A DNA stretch of 64,000 bases from Apteryx mantelli (GCF_036417845.1 NC_089983.1:20117207-20181206), one strand, 5' to 3'; shown: positions 1-39,353, counted from the first letter of the stretch. The notes: generated from the letters alone by a model not told the origin. Numbers and translations are program-made.

Positions 1-1621
1 AATAAAAGTTGACCATAACCAGGATACTTTTTTTGCTTTTCCCTGTGCAAAGGGATGGTTTTAGGATAACTATCATGCTGTGCTCCAAAAAAATTGTCCA
101 GTATATTAAAAGAATTACAAGAATTACATTCTGCAAGTTGAGTTGCTGAGTCCAAGACTTGATAATGCAGGAATCTACAGAAGCAGCATCTTCCAGTGAC
201 CATTTTCAGCCTAATACACTTTCTGTGATGACCTAGACTGATAAGAAGAATGCCTGAACCACAACAGAGCTTGCACCACTACTCATCACAACATTGCAAA
301 TGATGATTAAAATGTTTTGTGGCTCTGTGATTGGGCTGAAAAGAAAAAACTTAAACTAGCTGCAGTGTGGTCGATGTTTGACTTTCCTTTGTTGGCTTTC
401 ACAAAACAACTCCATATTTTTTTTCTAGCCTTGAGAATATGTCTGCAAATAAGACTGAAAAGAAGACTCATGCAATTTCCTTATACTTCTTTCCCCCCGT
501 CACCCATTTGTTCCTCTTTGTTGCTTTATGTTCCTAAAAATGATAGGAAAAAATTATACAAGAAGAAACTATTTTTCCATTCCAGGTAGTGAAGTTCAGC
601 AGATGTTTTGTTTTATTGTGAAGCTGGCAACATTTACAAAACAATTTTCTGGAAACAAGCCTCGATAAGAGTATTAACACAGTTTATACAGTTAGATGAT
701 AATCCTTTTAATGCATGTCATAAAATGTTTTGGTATGCCTAAACAGTGCTAAATATCTAAATAAATATTTGGAGACGTTGTCAAGGGAAGAATCAAGAAA
801 GGTTTTTTGAAAAGGAGAAGCTACCTTCAAGTTTCATCATCAGATGATGTAATTGAAATAGCTATTTTGAACTCATAAAAGCTAAGCAGATTACATGTGG
901 AAGATGTGGGCTTAAGTTCTGAAGACACAACATTAATTATCAATTCCAAAAGCTGATTTGCCTATATAAAGGTAAAATGCAAAGGAGATACCATGAGGAA
1001 TTGTTTTATTGGAACATCCAATCCAATCATACTGGGCTTTTCTGGAAATGATCATCTGTTTGGCCCTTCTTGCTTATGACCAGCACAACTTGTGACAATC
1101 AGATTACTGTGTCAAATTATTTTTCTTTTTTTGCAATCTTTAATACAGTGCTGCAACATTGAGTTGATCCATACTGTGCAAAAAATCTCCAAATGTCTTA
1201 CTATTTCTAAATTTCAAGACTCAGCTGCTAATGAAGCTGAAAAAAATGCTGTCAAATTACCAATACATACTGGGATTTTATATAGAGGTGTCTTATCTTA
1301 CAGAAGTAACAGTAGGATCAAAGTAACATCATGGTGTGATTTGGGCCACTTGCCCTAGATATAATGCTGCTTCTCTGTAGAAAGTTCCCATGACTGTATA
1401 TAAACTGAGAAAAAATTCTATCTGTAGTTTTAAAGTTTTACATTCATATAGAAGCAGTGGAGGCAGAATTAGGTAAGTAAAAATCTATTTTAAGGATCAT
1501 AAACTATTTCAAAGCCTGAATTATCTTTCTCTTATAAACTCATTATTCCTCCTTAGTTACTTTGGAATGCAGCTTTTTAGAGCAAAGTAATCCCCAGTTG
1601 TTTTCTCCTGTGAAATCTTAG
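1..1621 (+). other. COL5A2: COL5A2 intron upstream of exon 17 (3' portion)
   Basis: AT-rich intronic sequence ending in a normal acceptor (ttag) at 1621. I see no collagen exon, RNA gene or repeat family in it. The open frames at 317-589 and 1092-1358 have low-complexity, Phe/Leu-rich translations typical of chance reading of AT-rich DNA. Confidence 0.8.
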
Positions 1622-28607
<26,986 letters not shown>

Positions 28608-29623
28608 GAGAAAGGGGGGAAATTTACACATTACCCAGCAACAGCAGCAATTAAACACATGAACTTAGACTGAAGTTAATCCTGAGACTCTTGAAGTAAT
28701 GGCTGATATTGGATCAGCATTGTATATACAGTTCTTCTTAAATGCCCAGCCTCCTTTTGAATATTTATTTTACTTACAAACCTTCTGTTTTAAATGATTG
28801 AAATTAACTTTTGTAGTACAACAGTACAATTTTAAGAGGACCGATGATCACCTTTTAAAAATAATCTGAATCTTTCCTTGCTTTTGCTTCAGATTATTTG
28901 AAAATTTACATGTATTCAAAATAGATAGTTTTAATGTGGAACTATGTAAAGCTCTAAGGATTATTTCTTTTGCTTGGATGCATACTGAGTAACAGAAGAG
29001 TAGAGCACTTGTGCGAACTGTTGGTTGTATTTGAATCAGGTCTACTCCCTCTACCCCAGAATGTCTTCCTGTGGTTGCCAGTAGGATAGCCATTCACAGA
29101 AATCTGTCTTGTATAGAATAAAATCTCTTCAAATAAGACCATCTTAATTTGGCATTGCCTTTCCTGCACTTTCCTATGTAATAGTCTGCTCAGAAGAGGA
29201 TTCCACAGCCATGATTAATTTATGAAGTAAAAATACTACTGGGGTAAATATGAGTTTTCAGTAGAACTGTCCCATATAAATTTTAAGGCCTGACTTCTTA
29301 CTTCTCACAATATACCCATGTAATTCCATTAAATTATCATTTATCTTCAAAATACATCTTAAACCCAATGCTTGTTGATTTTCCAATACTTGTCCATCTA
29401 ATAAGCCCTTACATATCAAATTATACAGGTATCTTATATATGGTGCCAATTTATGTATGTTGCAAGTCATTCACATGTATACCAGACCATTTGCTAATAA
29501 AGAGAAAGAGAGTTTAGAAATTCATTGTTTTTAGCTGACATCCAGACATGCATCGCCAGTAATTTTTGACTTAATGGCCTTGAGTTGTCAAGGCAAGAAA
29601 GTTCCATCATTTCTTAGCATGAG

Positions 29624-29631
29624 CTACCTCA
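29624..29631 (+). promoter_or_regulatory. COL5A2: let-7 8-mer seed match in COL5A2 3'UTR
   Basis: The octamer CTACCTCA is the full 8-mer target of the let-7/miR-98 seed, about 1.02 kb after the stop. It is a candidate only if the longer UTR is used. Confidence 0.5.
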
Positions 29632-29685
29632 TCTCTAGAAATTGGGATGCATTTAATATTCTTGTTTTTATTTTAGATATTAAAA

Positions 29686-29692
29686 GGTGCTA
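29686..29692 (+). promoter_or_regulatory. COL5A2: miR-29 7-mer-A1 match in COL5A2 3'UTR
   Basis: GGTGCTA pairs with miR-29 seed bases 2-7 plus A1. It is weaker than, and 68 bases before, the 8-mer at 29760. Confidence 0.4.
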
Positions 29693-29759
29693 TGCTTCTG
29701 TTATTATTTCAAGAATGGAGATAGGCAGGGCAAAAATAATAACAATAAAAAAAAAGTGA

Positions 29760-29767
29760 TGGTGCTA
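29760..29767 (+). promoter_or_regulatory. COL5A2: miR-29 8-mer seed match in COL5A2 3'UTR
   Basis: TGGTGCTA is the perfect 8-mer target of the miR-29 family, which is known to repress many fibrillar collagen mRNAs. It lies about 1.15 kb after the stop, just ahead of an AATAAA at 29792. Confidence 0.55.
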
Positions 29768-29791
29768 AATGACTCTATAGAAGGCTGATAA

Positions 29792-29797
29792 AATAAA
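29792..29797 (+). terminator. COL5A2: Candidate poly(A) signal, COL5A2
   Basis: AATAAA at the first position that would keep both the let-7 and the miR-29 8-mer in the transcript. Alternatives are 29496, 30019 and 30422. Confidence 0.35.
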
Positions 29798-30018
29798 GAT
29801 GCCTACTGTCAATGTCATTTTCAGAGTTTAGCTGTTAGGCTTATGGTGTGTGAAAGAACAATGTTACAGTGCATTTATCTGTTGGTCATACAGTATATAG
29901 AATGTTTTGTACCACCAGCATGCTTTACTTTGTAAAGCATGTAGGTACAAACTTGCTTAGTTTTTTGTTTCTTTACTGCATTTGTGCTCTCCACATTTTT
30001 GTTTGTTTCTTTAAAAAA

Positions 30019-30024
30019 AATAAA
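30019..30024 (+). terminator. COL5A2: Candidate poly(A) signal, COL5A2
   Basis: AATAAA within an A-rich run, about 1.4 kb after the stop. One of several possible sites. Confidence 0.3.
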
Positions 30025-30421
30025 CAGCTGGGGCCATCCCTAAAGAAAGTCATGCACATAGCTTTATTCATGTATCTTTGCAAAGCATTTAATTAAATAC
30101 ATGCTTCTTGCTATGTCAGTGGTTTCCTTTTTGTAGAATTCCTTCCAGTGTGTCCCATATCAGTTAATTTCCAGGAACGTGAAAATAGAAGTATTTAACC
30201 TTTTTTTATTTTGTTGCTATTTTAAACAATTCATTTGTGATGTGTTCACCTGAAGTATTTTAAACATAGGAGTATAAAAGTATTTTGAATAATATCCTTT
30301 TTGTGATAATTTTCACAAGATCAGTGTCAATTTGTGTGGAGTAATCACCAGCAATCCTAGTCAAGCTACCTGACTAGAGTTGTTCGAAACTCCAGAGAAT
30401 CAGGATTTTTATTCCAAACCG

Positions 30422-30427
30422 AATAAA
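30422..30427 (+). terminator. COL5A2: Candidate distal poly(A) signal, COL5A2
   Basis: AATAAA about 1.8 kb after the stop, the most distal I would consider for this gene. Confidence 0.3.
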
Positions 30428-32001
30428 ACATGATCCTCAGTTCCAAGTGTCAGTTTAAATTGTCTCTAATAGAACACAATTGCCGGACCAGACATAAAGT
30501 TGCATTGTAGAAAGGAAGGCAAGAATTTATGCTTGTTTCATCCTTCTAAAAGGGTAAGTATTCAAGGAAACTTTGCAAGTGTCCAGGATGTCTGTATGCA
30601 TGTTTGTATATGGGCTGTGAACAGGGATGTTGACAAGTTCATACGGACGTAAGCTTTCCAGACCCCAGCAGGAACTCTGTGATTTCTTTTTTACTAGCAC
30701 GAAATGATTTCTATTAATATGCAACTCATGAGTAACCATATCATGTGGGATCCCTGAGAGCTGGTGGATAATATTAATAATCTGAGGTGTAACGGCAAGC
30801 TCAAACAAATTCATGCAAAGGTGGCTGTGATCATACCTCTGTAGGACATCTATCAAAGGGCATAAAGAACATTTAGAGTATAGATGCACGTTTGAAAGTT
30901 ATTTGTAATCTCTGATTTTTATCAGCAGAATATCGTAATCCATGATGAGTATAAATGTTTTGTGAGGTTGCTGAAGAAGAGTGTTTAATTATCAGGGACA
31001 TATTTTTTTCTTTTCAAGTCTCTCTCTTTGCAACTTCATCTCCATAAAAACTAGTCAGTAAAATCTCAGGTTGAAATTAAAATTCTGTTATTCACCACTC
31101 ATAATTTGGTATTTATTGTATGTTGACAATACACAGAGGGGTTAACGATGGTTGGGTAGTTTATCTTGAAGTGTATAGAAAGGTGTATTTGGATTTTTTT
31201 ATAATTTTATTTTAGCCAAATAATCTATATTTGTAATGTTGATTCTTAAGGTATGTGTATCATCATTGCAATGATTTTATCTCTGTGTCACTGAACTACA
31301 GATATAAAATATCAGCCTTGACTCTGTATGCAATTACATAGCTGATTATAGGTTTGGGAACATGCAGAGCTTCCCTAGCGCGAGGGGCCATGTCAGTGGG
31401 AGACCCTGTCGTTTTTAATATCTCTCTGAGTACAAAATATCAGCCAAGTATGAAAAGCAGCAACTTTGGTCAGTAGGGTTTGGGGCTTTTTTAACACTGA
31501 TTTTTCTCCTTCAGGGCTTAGATTTTATACAGCTAGACAGCAGAATCCATATTGGGTTTCTTTTCTCCTGCAGTGGCTCCTAACAGAAACAGCTTTTTAC
31601 AGTGTATTTTATTGTTAGATTTCTTTCAACTTAAAACTTCAAAAGAATCTGTTCTTACTGACGCATGAAAAAATGCAGCAGATCTCTCAAATATGCTCAG
31701 TGGGCCTTGGAGGTTGTGATAAATATTCCCAGAGATGAAAAAGTGTGTTCTTCTGCAAACACAATGAACAAAAAATTGGGATTCAAATATTGCAGAGCCT
31801 ATTGTTTTGCTATTGACTAGTTTTAATAATCTTTGACCTTTACACTATATTTTGAATGGAGTTTAGTTATGCCTTCTCTAAGAATAAGACCTTTTTTTTT
31901 TTCCTGCCTGACAGCTTCTCTTAATTTATTTTGAGCAGTAGGAGACGTGACTGAATACAGAAGTGGTCTCAGTGATATAGTTTACTGGGCAAATCATTTA
32001 A

Positions 32002-32027
32002 CTTGCCCAGTGGCTTAACTGGGCAAG
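32002..32027. repeat. 10-bp perfect inverted repeat with 6-base loop
   Basis: cttgcccagt (32002-32011) and actgggcaag (32018-32027) are exact reverse complements separated by ggctta. A third copy, actgggcaa, lies just upstream at 31984-31992. Confidence 0.85.
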
Positions 32028-32149
32028 ATTAATATTACTTTCTATATTAATGTAAATTAAATATAATAAATTTAAATACATATATGCTATACATATGATA
32101 CATAAATAATATAACTGTTAAAATATAAGCAAGTAATATTAATATTGTG

Positions 32150-32176
32150 AAAAAAAAAGAAAAGAAAAAAAAAAAG
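32150..32176. repeat. A-rich tract
   Basis: Almost pure A run with isolated G, following about 110 bases of strongly AT-rich DNA (32040-32150). It could be the tail of an old insertion, but no element body is recognisable. Confidence 0.6.
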
Positions 32177-33877
32177 AATGCTGTTGCTCCTGCTGTATTT
32201 CCTGAGGAAGCCAACTCTGAGTGTGTGTGTCAAATATGATTGCAACCTGCCTGCTGTATCCATGAGCTTTTTGTATTGAGCAGTTCTGTGTGCTTAAAGG
32301 GAGGCAAACAAGGAATCAAGGATTTAAGTCCTCCCTGAACAAGAGAGTTTTTGAATCACAGTTTTGGACGTATGCACCTTAGTTTCCAAGTGACTGTGAA
32401 AACAGGTTTAGGTTTGGGCTGAATCTTTTGCTCTTTTAAAAGGCTGGAACAGCCTAAGATGCACCTCTTCCACACTCTGTCCACAAAAATCTTTTCCTCT
32501 CTCTCAAATTTTGGTGCTCCGTTCTAGTTCAGTGGTTACTCTGTTGTCTCTGGGTGTATGAGTTCAAATCTCATTGCCTCTCCTTCTCAAACTCCTTCCT
32601 CACCTGTTTGTTAGCTTCCTTGTAGCTTTAATAAATACTCAGCTCTAATTAAGCTCTTAATTCCAAAAGGATTATGTAGGGCACCTGGAGTACTACATTG
32701 AAGTAGAAGAACACATCAAGCAACACAGAAGTGTAAGAAAGAAAATATTGTGGGACAGCAGCTAAAAGCACCACACAGTCAAAGTCTGCAGAGCATAGCA
32801 AACAAGTAGAGAAGTTCTTCTGTATGAAGGCAAGCAGAGAGTCTAAAAATGGGGTATGAACAAAAAGTATTATTTTTCTTATTACTGCTGGGTAAGGGCT
32901 TCTAGGTTTTGTTCATCTCCAGCAGCTGCCTAGGGTTGAGCAAAGCTGTTATCAGATTGCGTTAAAGATATGAGAAGAGTATTGCACACTGAGAAATGGC
33001 ATGCCTGAAGAGAGTAAGATCCGCAAGAGAAATTAGAAAGAGAAAAGTTTTTGAAACTTTAATATTGGATTTGATTCAGTTTATTTAACGAAGCAGCATT
33101 GGAAGACTTTTGGAATTTTAGACAGATTCTAGAGAGGATTACCAGTTCTAAAACTGGGTAAAAAACTTTTAGAATAAACTACCTGAGGCTTATGAAAAGC
33201 CATTAGGATTTGTGAGGCAGCAGAACCTGCTGCACAGACGTTGCCTTCAGCAAACTTCTGCATATAGAAATAGAAATCTGCAAGAAGTTTTAAAATAATG
33301 ATTAAGAGAATTTATTTGTGGGATGTGTTTAGGAAATAAATTACTCACTGGATAAAACCCATAACATCGACATTGATGGGTTAATTAATGTAATAGCTGA
33401 AGCTACAGTAAAATATCTGAAGAGAAAAACATCACAAACAGGTAAGTATATTGTAGGAAAGTACTTCTGTGAATATATATATGAAATAGATGTAAAGGTA
33501 ACTCATAATCTACAGAAGATAAAATTTGTAATTTTGGACAGAAATGAAGACTACACTGAAGCGTTAATACTTGCAAGGCAGTTGGTCTCACTGAGAGAGG
33601 CTGTATTTATAAAAAGAATAAGACCTTCGGGAAGATAGAAAGTAAAACAATTGCAAAAGGAAAAGCAGAAATAAATGTCAAGCAGACATTTAAGCAGAAA
33701 TAAAAGTCAAAGATGAGAAACAGAACATACTGTAGCAGAGCCAGTGGCAGTGTTGAGGAAGGATCTGAGCAGATGGATGCAACTCTGATGCTTCATACTT
33801 TTACGTAACATAGGAAAAAACTCAGAAAGACTGATTGCTGATTTACCTATTGTGCTATTAGCATTATATGTTTCCTC

Positions 33878-33968
33878 ATCACAGAATCACAGAATGGTTG
33901 AGATTGGAAGGGACCTCTGGAGATCATCTAGTCCAACCCCCCCTGCTCAAGCAGGGTCACCTAGAGCA
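33878..33968 (-). mobile_element. CR1 LINE, 3'-end fragment
   Basis: On the - strand this reads as the well-known avian CR1 3' terminus. It has the segment rich in ggttggactagatgatctcc, the ggtcccttccaa block, and the terminal ATTCTGTG-type octamer repeat (two copies, seen on + as atcacaga repeats at 33878-33896). About 90 bp survives, which is usual for 5'-truncated CR1 copies. It is the clearest lineage marker in the window and supports a bird or close sauropsid. Confidence 0.92.
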
Positions 33969-36167
33969 CGTGCTCATTCTTTGAGAGAAGGTCTGAAAAA
34001 GTACTAAGGTATCAGGGAACACTACTTTGAACCAGATCCTACAAAAGTAAATTTTCTCGCCATCCCGCATGTGTTAATTTCTTTCATGTTTTTTATTTCC
34101 TTGCTGTTGGAGGTAAGAAATCATCTTTGCTATCAGCTCTGGTTTAAGGTTCCTCTAAGCAGTAATAATTCATAGCCATTATGATGTATTGTGTTCTCAG
34201 TGTTGAAGTATGATACACAATCACATGTTTCCATTGCAGAATTAGTTCCTCAGCTGAGGTTTTACTGTCCATCCTCTACAAGCTTGGTTAAGAGTGTTAG
34301 TGCAGAAAACCATGCAAGGTCATGTTTATCAAAGCATCACAGAACTGCGCTTTGGCCTTAGTCAACTGAGTGAAAGATCTGATACAAAAACAACCAGTTC
34401 TAACAAGACAAACTTTATTACAGTTCTAGCAACATCTGTAAAATATTTTTCCATGTATGGTAGGGAGCAATCTTGCTCCTATGACAAAGAAATGTAACAT
34501 TGACATAAGAGTTGTGACAACTATAGGAGCCAGTTTTGTAATATAGGAACCTCTGTCCTCTAAGGAACATGCTGTCTGGTTCTACACCAAAATCAGATTA
34601 AGCCAAAAGCATTTGCTGCTGCCATAGCAATTCAGCCACTTTCTGAAAGGAGTGGCTGAAACCCTTGAAAGGACACTGCTAGTGGAGGTAAGAGCTATGA
34701 TCTTTGCCTTGCAGATGCTACTGAACTGATAGGAAGCATAAGTAGACTTTTTCAGGTATGTTGGAGTACCTGAAACAAAGATAGTAAAGCTGAAATGTGA
34801 GTTGTGATAGCAACATGCACAAAAACCCACCATAACTGGAATGCATCTCCAGCGTATCCAAAAGTGAACTTCTTTGAATAACTGTATTCTCAATGAATGT
34901 GAACCTGGATCTGAAAATCAGCAATTAAAAAAACACATTTAAGCCCCTTAATCCAGAGGTGTCCATGGCTAACCATACACTGAAAACAGGCCATTGCGGT
35001 TTATCTATCTCATGAACCTCCTCGGGCAGTAATAAAGAGAGAAGTTTTGGCCAAGCATAGTTTTGCTTAGAAAAAAGAGGACAAAAAGAAGGACAAACAA
35101 AAGAGAACAAAAGAAAAGAGGACAACCAAGGGCCATCTTGGAAGGAGAGGTCACAAGCAGAGTGATGCTCTCATGGGGAAGAAACAATGATGATGTGGAT
35201 TGCAATCAATGCTGCAGAAAGATGTCCTCTGGACTGAAGCTGTGACAGGACAAAGAACAGGAGACTACCAGGTGTTTGCTCTAACACACTTTCTTTAGCC
35301 TGGAACAACAATCCCACAATGTAGGGTGAATGATGTGTTCCCTTCTCCCAGTAAAGAGGCAGAAACACGGTAAGTTCCTCTCTCCCTTCCCAAATCCAAA
35401 AACCTCCTCCAAAATATCTTTTCTAATGCTTTAAATTATGTTTCTATGGATTGTCTTTAAGAGCATAATAATGTATAATCTAGGACATGAGATAACATTT
35501 TAAAGTAACCAGATGTTAAAGTAACAACATAAAGCAACTACATAGTAATAAAACTATTATTTCATACATTTCTGTAGTTAAGCTTTGTTCAGGAAGTGCC
35601 CCATTACTAGCACTTACCAGAAAAGAGGCATATTCAATTTAAAAATAATTGCCTGCCAGATCTAACTTTTTTCCTGTGCTTTTTAAGGTGACAAGAAGTT
35701 GACATCATTTTTAAAGATTAAAGATTTTTTTTTAAAGACTAAAGATTAATTAAACAAATTATTGTTTCTGTCTTGGTCAAAATGGGTATGTTATCCATAA
35801 CAAGCTATACTAATTTGGTGACTAGGGTAAAGCTGTGTTACAATCATAAAAAAATAACCAATATCCAAAATAGGTGCATTATGTGCAGCTGAGGAGGAAC
35901 ACTGGAAATGAACTTTCTGGGAGAAATTCAATAGTTATGCTTTATCAGCCAAATCATAGCATGACCAGGTGTGTTTGGGGAAGACCATTTATGAGGTCAA
36001 AATTCCCATGGCCAGCTCTTTCTCTGAGTTACTTTCTGCAACCAGAGGCTTAAGAATAGGCTCTGAGACTCGCAAGTGTTTATGGACAGGCTCAAATCAG
36101 TGCCTAACCAGATTCGAAAGTTTCTCCTTTAGAAACAGAGAAGGATTTGCTGGGTTGGTGGTGGTCA

Positions 36168-36170
<3 letters not shown>

Positions 36171-36196
<26 letters not shown>
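36171..36196. repeat. T26 homopolymer
   Basis: Uninterrupted run of 26 T. No adjacent mobile element is recognised. Length is prone to assembly error. Confidence 0.9.
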
Positions 36197-36201
<5 letters not shown>

Positions 36202-36449
36202 AATTTCCATAAAGAATGTGGAAGGAAATGTTGAAATATTCCTCAGGCACTGAGTCCATGTTCAGCAGAAGAAAAGCTCTGCTGCCTTGCGAAAGGGCCA
36301 CAGCTTTGAGTGATCACCTGTAGTTAATTGGAAAGGTGACATGCCAAGGAAATACTAAGACAAAGTTCTAGCACTAAGTTAGTGAAATCCTAAAGCTATT
36401 GGTATGAGCTGAGAATCTGGGAAATTATCTGAGGAGGAGTAAGAGCGCC

Positions 36450-36469
36450 TTTTTTTTTTTTTTTTTTTT
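36450..36469. repeat. T20 homopolymer
   Basis: Uninterrupted run of 20 T, about 250 bases beyond the T26 tract. Confidence 0.9.
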
Positions 36470-37298
36470 GCAAGAGCTGTAGTAATGTGGGGGAATGAAG
36501 TATATGATTGTCAGCTGGTATGCAGTAGGTAAATAAGAAACTGTGCATCAGAATGAGAAATTTCTTTGATCATATCAGGCTTATTACTGTGTTGGCAGCT
36601 TCTTTGCATGTTTGTCTATGGCTCTCATGCAACTGTGTATATGGTAGTTTTTTTTTTCTATTTTCCAATACAAATTAATTAAAGTTATATTCTAAAGGAA
36701 GAGGAACGCAAATATCTGTTCTACACCAGCCTAGACTACACCTTTTCTTATCATAAAGCCTGAAAGCAGGTGATGGTTCTCTACAGCCTTGGAAGAGCTC
36801 TGCTAGTCACCTAAGCTAAAGGGGGTTATTGCCAGAACTAACTAACTGCTGTGTGCCATGAACTAGTAGATGTGCTACTCTAACAATGAGGGATGGTGCT
36901 GCTAGCCTAAAAGTATCAGGTAAGAACTTTTTTTATTATTTCCCATGTAAAATAAAAGCTAGAGGCTCTTGCAGGCAGATACAGTAAATCAGAGTAAGAA
37001 ATAGGATTAGAATCTTATGCTACCAAAGAATAGCCTTATTTTACAAGCTATTGCTTGTTTATCAATCTGTTCTATATTGTTTTTCTATTTTTTTCAAAGG
37101 CCTTTCTAAAAAGTACAAAAATATCAGGCTCATGTTGTCCTAATAAGTGACTCTCTGAAAAAGATGAAGGTATTTGAAACAAGTACATTATTTTATGGTG
37201 GTCTCAACTATTTCTTTTTGTTTGTGTTCTACAAATGCTTTAGTAATCACCCTTTGTTAGTAGAAATTATTAATCAAAGACCTGATGAGTATTTATTT

Positions 37299-37329
37299 AA
37301 AAAAACAAAAAAAACAACAAAAAAAAAAC
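37299..37329. repeat. A-rich imperfect tract
   Basis: A runs broken by single C. Low complexity. Confidence 0.8.
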
Positions 37330-38893
37330 ACCTCAGTTTTAAGCTCAAGTAATTTTTACCAGTCATTCTCTCAGGCATAGTAGTACTGGACATTATAGAG
37401 GCTATTATTTCTGCCTGGAGGATTAAGAACAGGTGTTTCCAATGCATTTTGCCGTCAGCCAACATTCTTAGAGGCTGCTTTCATAAAATTTCAACTCCAA
37501 TCAAAAGACTTCCAACCACATAATTTATGGCAGAATAATATTATTACTTACATATAATTCTCATCTTCCACAAATGGCAGCTATTTTTATCATTAAAAAA
37601 GAGGGGTTTTCCCATGAGAGCCAATATTTTTTTTTTTGATGAGTCACTGGCATTGCTATTTTTTTATGTTATATTAAGTACAGTCATTTCTGCCTTGATA
37701 TTTTAATTTGTGCTGGCAAAGATTCCCCAGCCCCTCACTGTGCTGGTTCTGTGTGGGGCCAGCTGAATCCCATGATGCCAGAGCAGGTAAGTGGCATGGC
37801 TCAGACCCGAGTTCAGTGAGATTTCTCAGAAAGAGCAGTCCTCTGCCCCTTTTTCCTGCTTGGTCCAATACAGAAATACTCTCAGAGGATGCCTGACCCA
37901 TACCTATCAACAAGAGCCTTTAAGACTTGGAGTTTACACCCCTCCCCAATTTTTGAAGCTCTTGTTGATCTTGTTGGAGAGGGGCCTTAATCACCCAGGG
38001 CTCTGGGGTGAGTCAGAGTGGTTCTGACACATGGGGGGATTTTGGCTCAGTTCTGTCACAGGAAAGCCTGTGTCACATCCATTGGCATTACCTACCAGAG
38101 AGGTTTCACAACAAAGTTTCTCCTATGTCCATAATTTCCTTCTTCTGGCCTGAACTCAGACACCACCAAAAGTACTGAGGTGATTGCCTTGCCTTGAGAT
38201 TGGGCTAAGATCTGCGGATGACTGACTTACTTAGTAGTACCTCTCCAGTGGCCGTACACAATATCAAGGTGATTTGACTGGCAGCTTTGTCCAAATGGTA
38301 GTGCCTCAGGGCAAGTAAATAGTGTAGTAGACTCTTAGGCCATTTAAGCTGTCATCTGGAAAGATAACAGCCTGCTTATTTAGATCAAAGCAGCTTTTTG
38401 TTGTTCTTGTTGTTGATGGCATCTTTTTCTTAGGGCGATTCAGTTCTTCTACTCCCTCCAAATAGCTCTGTTCAGGTACACGGTACTATTTTGGATTTTG
38501 CTGTCAGCGCTGAATCTATGATGATAGTCAGAGATGCTCATCAGGCTTGAAAAGATGAGCTTCTGGAGGGAGAGGAGCAGCAAGTAAGAAAATTTCACTA
38601 TATGATGCCATAAACTGCTTCCCGTCCTTCAAGTAAAATTACCTTAGAAAAAATCAGTGAAAATGGTGCCAGTGTTGAGGCCTGCCTTATTAATATGTTT
38701 GAGGAAAGAGATACATACAGCAAAATTTTAAAAAAGTCAGTTTTATGGAACAACAAGGAGTTTTAAAAAGATATTTTATTATGTGTCTCTGTAAGGAATA
38801 GACCAACAACCATATAAAAGCTTACAAAGATGGTTAACCTTCAACACTATAAATGTGTTAACGTGACAAAAGTAGTTCACAATTTTTGCACCT

Positions 38894-38899
38894 TTTATT
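38894..38899 (-). terminator. COL3A1: Candidate distal poly(A) signal, COL3A1
   Basis: AATAAA on the - strand about 0.87 kb after the stop, followed by moderately T/GT-rich sequence. Confidence 0.45.
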
Positions 38900-39050
38900 G
38901 ACTTTTACAGAGTGAAGGGAGAAAGTTCTCAAATATGACATGCCAATAACAGCCTATGACAGGAGACATTTACAATTGCTGTTAATCCTTTACTTTTTTT
39001 AAAGCAAGTCAAATAACCCTGACTTGCAGAGTTAGGAGTGAAAAATACAT

Positions 39051-39058
39051 TAGCACCA
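39051..39058 (-). promoter_or_regulatory. COL3A1: miR-29 8-mer seed match (distal) in COL3A1 3'UTR
   Basis: Reads TGGTGCTA on the - strand, about 0.71 kb after the stop. It is the second perfect miR-29 site in this UTR. Confidence 0.6.
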
Positions 39059-39353
39059 TCACGTTAGTCTTTTACACTTCCCTAATTTTAGTGGTCTTGA
39101 CCAGCAATGACAGGAAAGTAGAGAAGCACCTTTGATAACAGAATACAATCCAACAATAAAATTATGGTGACTGTTGACATTAAGGTATTAAACTCTTAAA
39201 ATACACTGTACTTTTTCACAGCTAATCAGTACAGAAATACACAATTTTGTACCAAATGATTCCACCGAATTGACCAATAGGTCCAATATGTTTTGATTGA
39301 TTTGTTTGATTTTTGGTGTGAATCGTTAGACACATCCCAGTTTCTGTCCATGT

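Larger units (their letters stand above)
28608..30440 (+). other. COL5A2: COL5A2 3'UTR (extent inferred)
   Basis: Non-coding sequence after the stop. AATAAA signals lie at 29117-29122, 29496-29501, 29792-29797, 30019-30024 and 30422-30427, giving possible UTR lengths from about 0.5 to 1.8 kb. Seed matches for let-7 (29624) and miR-29 (29686, 29760) favour an end beyond 29767. The true end cannot be fixed without transcript data. Confidence 0.5.
30441..38869. other. Intergenic region between the two collagen 3' ends
   Basis: AT-rich DNA with no convincing gene. It contains the CR1 fragment (33878-33968), an inverted repeat (32002-32027), T26 and T20 tracts, two A-rich runs and a GC-richer island (about 37720-38060). 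The longest open frame nearby (30527-30889, -) is 120 codons, which is about what chance gives in 64 kb of such composition. Confidence 0.6.

Noticed and set aside
29430..29445. Near miR-29 match (tggtgcc) in COL5A2 UTR
   Set aside because: It mismatches the seed at the last base, so it is not a canonical site.
30527..30889. 120-codon open frame on the - strand just beyond the COL5A2 UTR
   Set aside because: With this base composition about one frame of this length is expected by chance in 64 kb. No motif, start context or splice evidence supports it.
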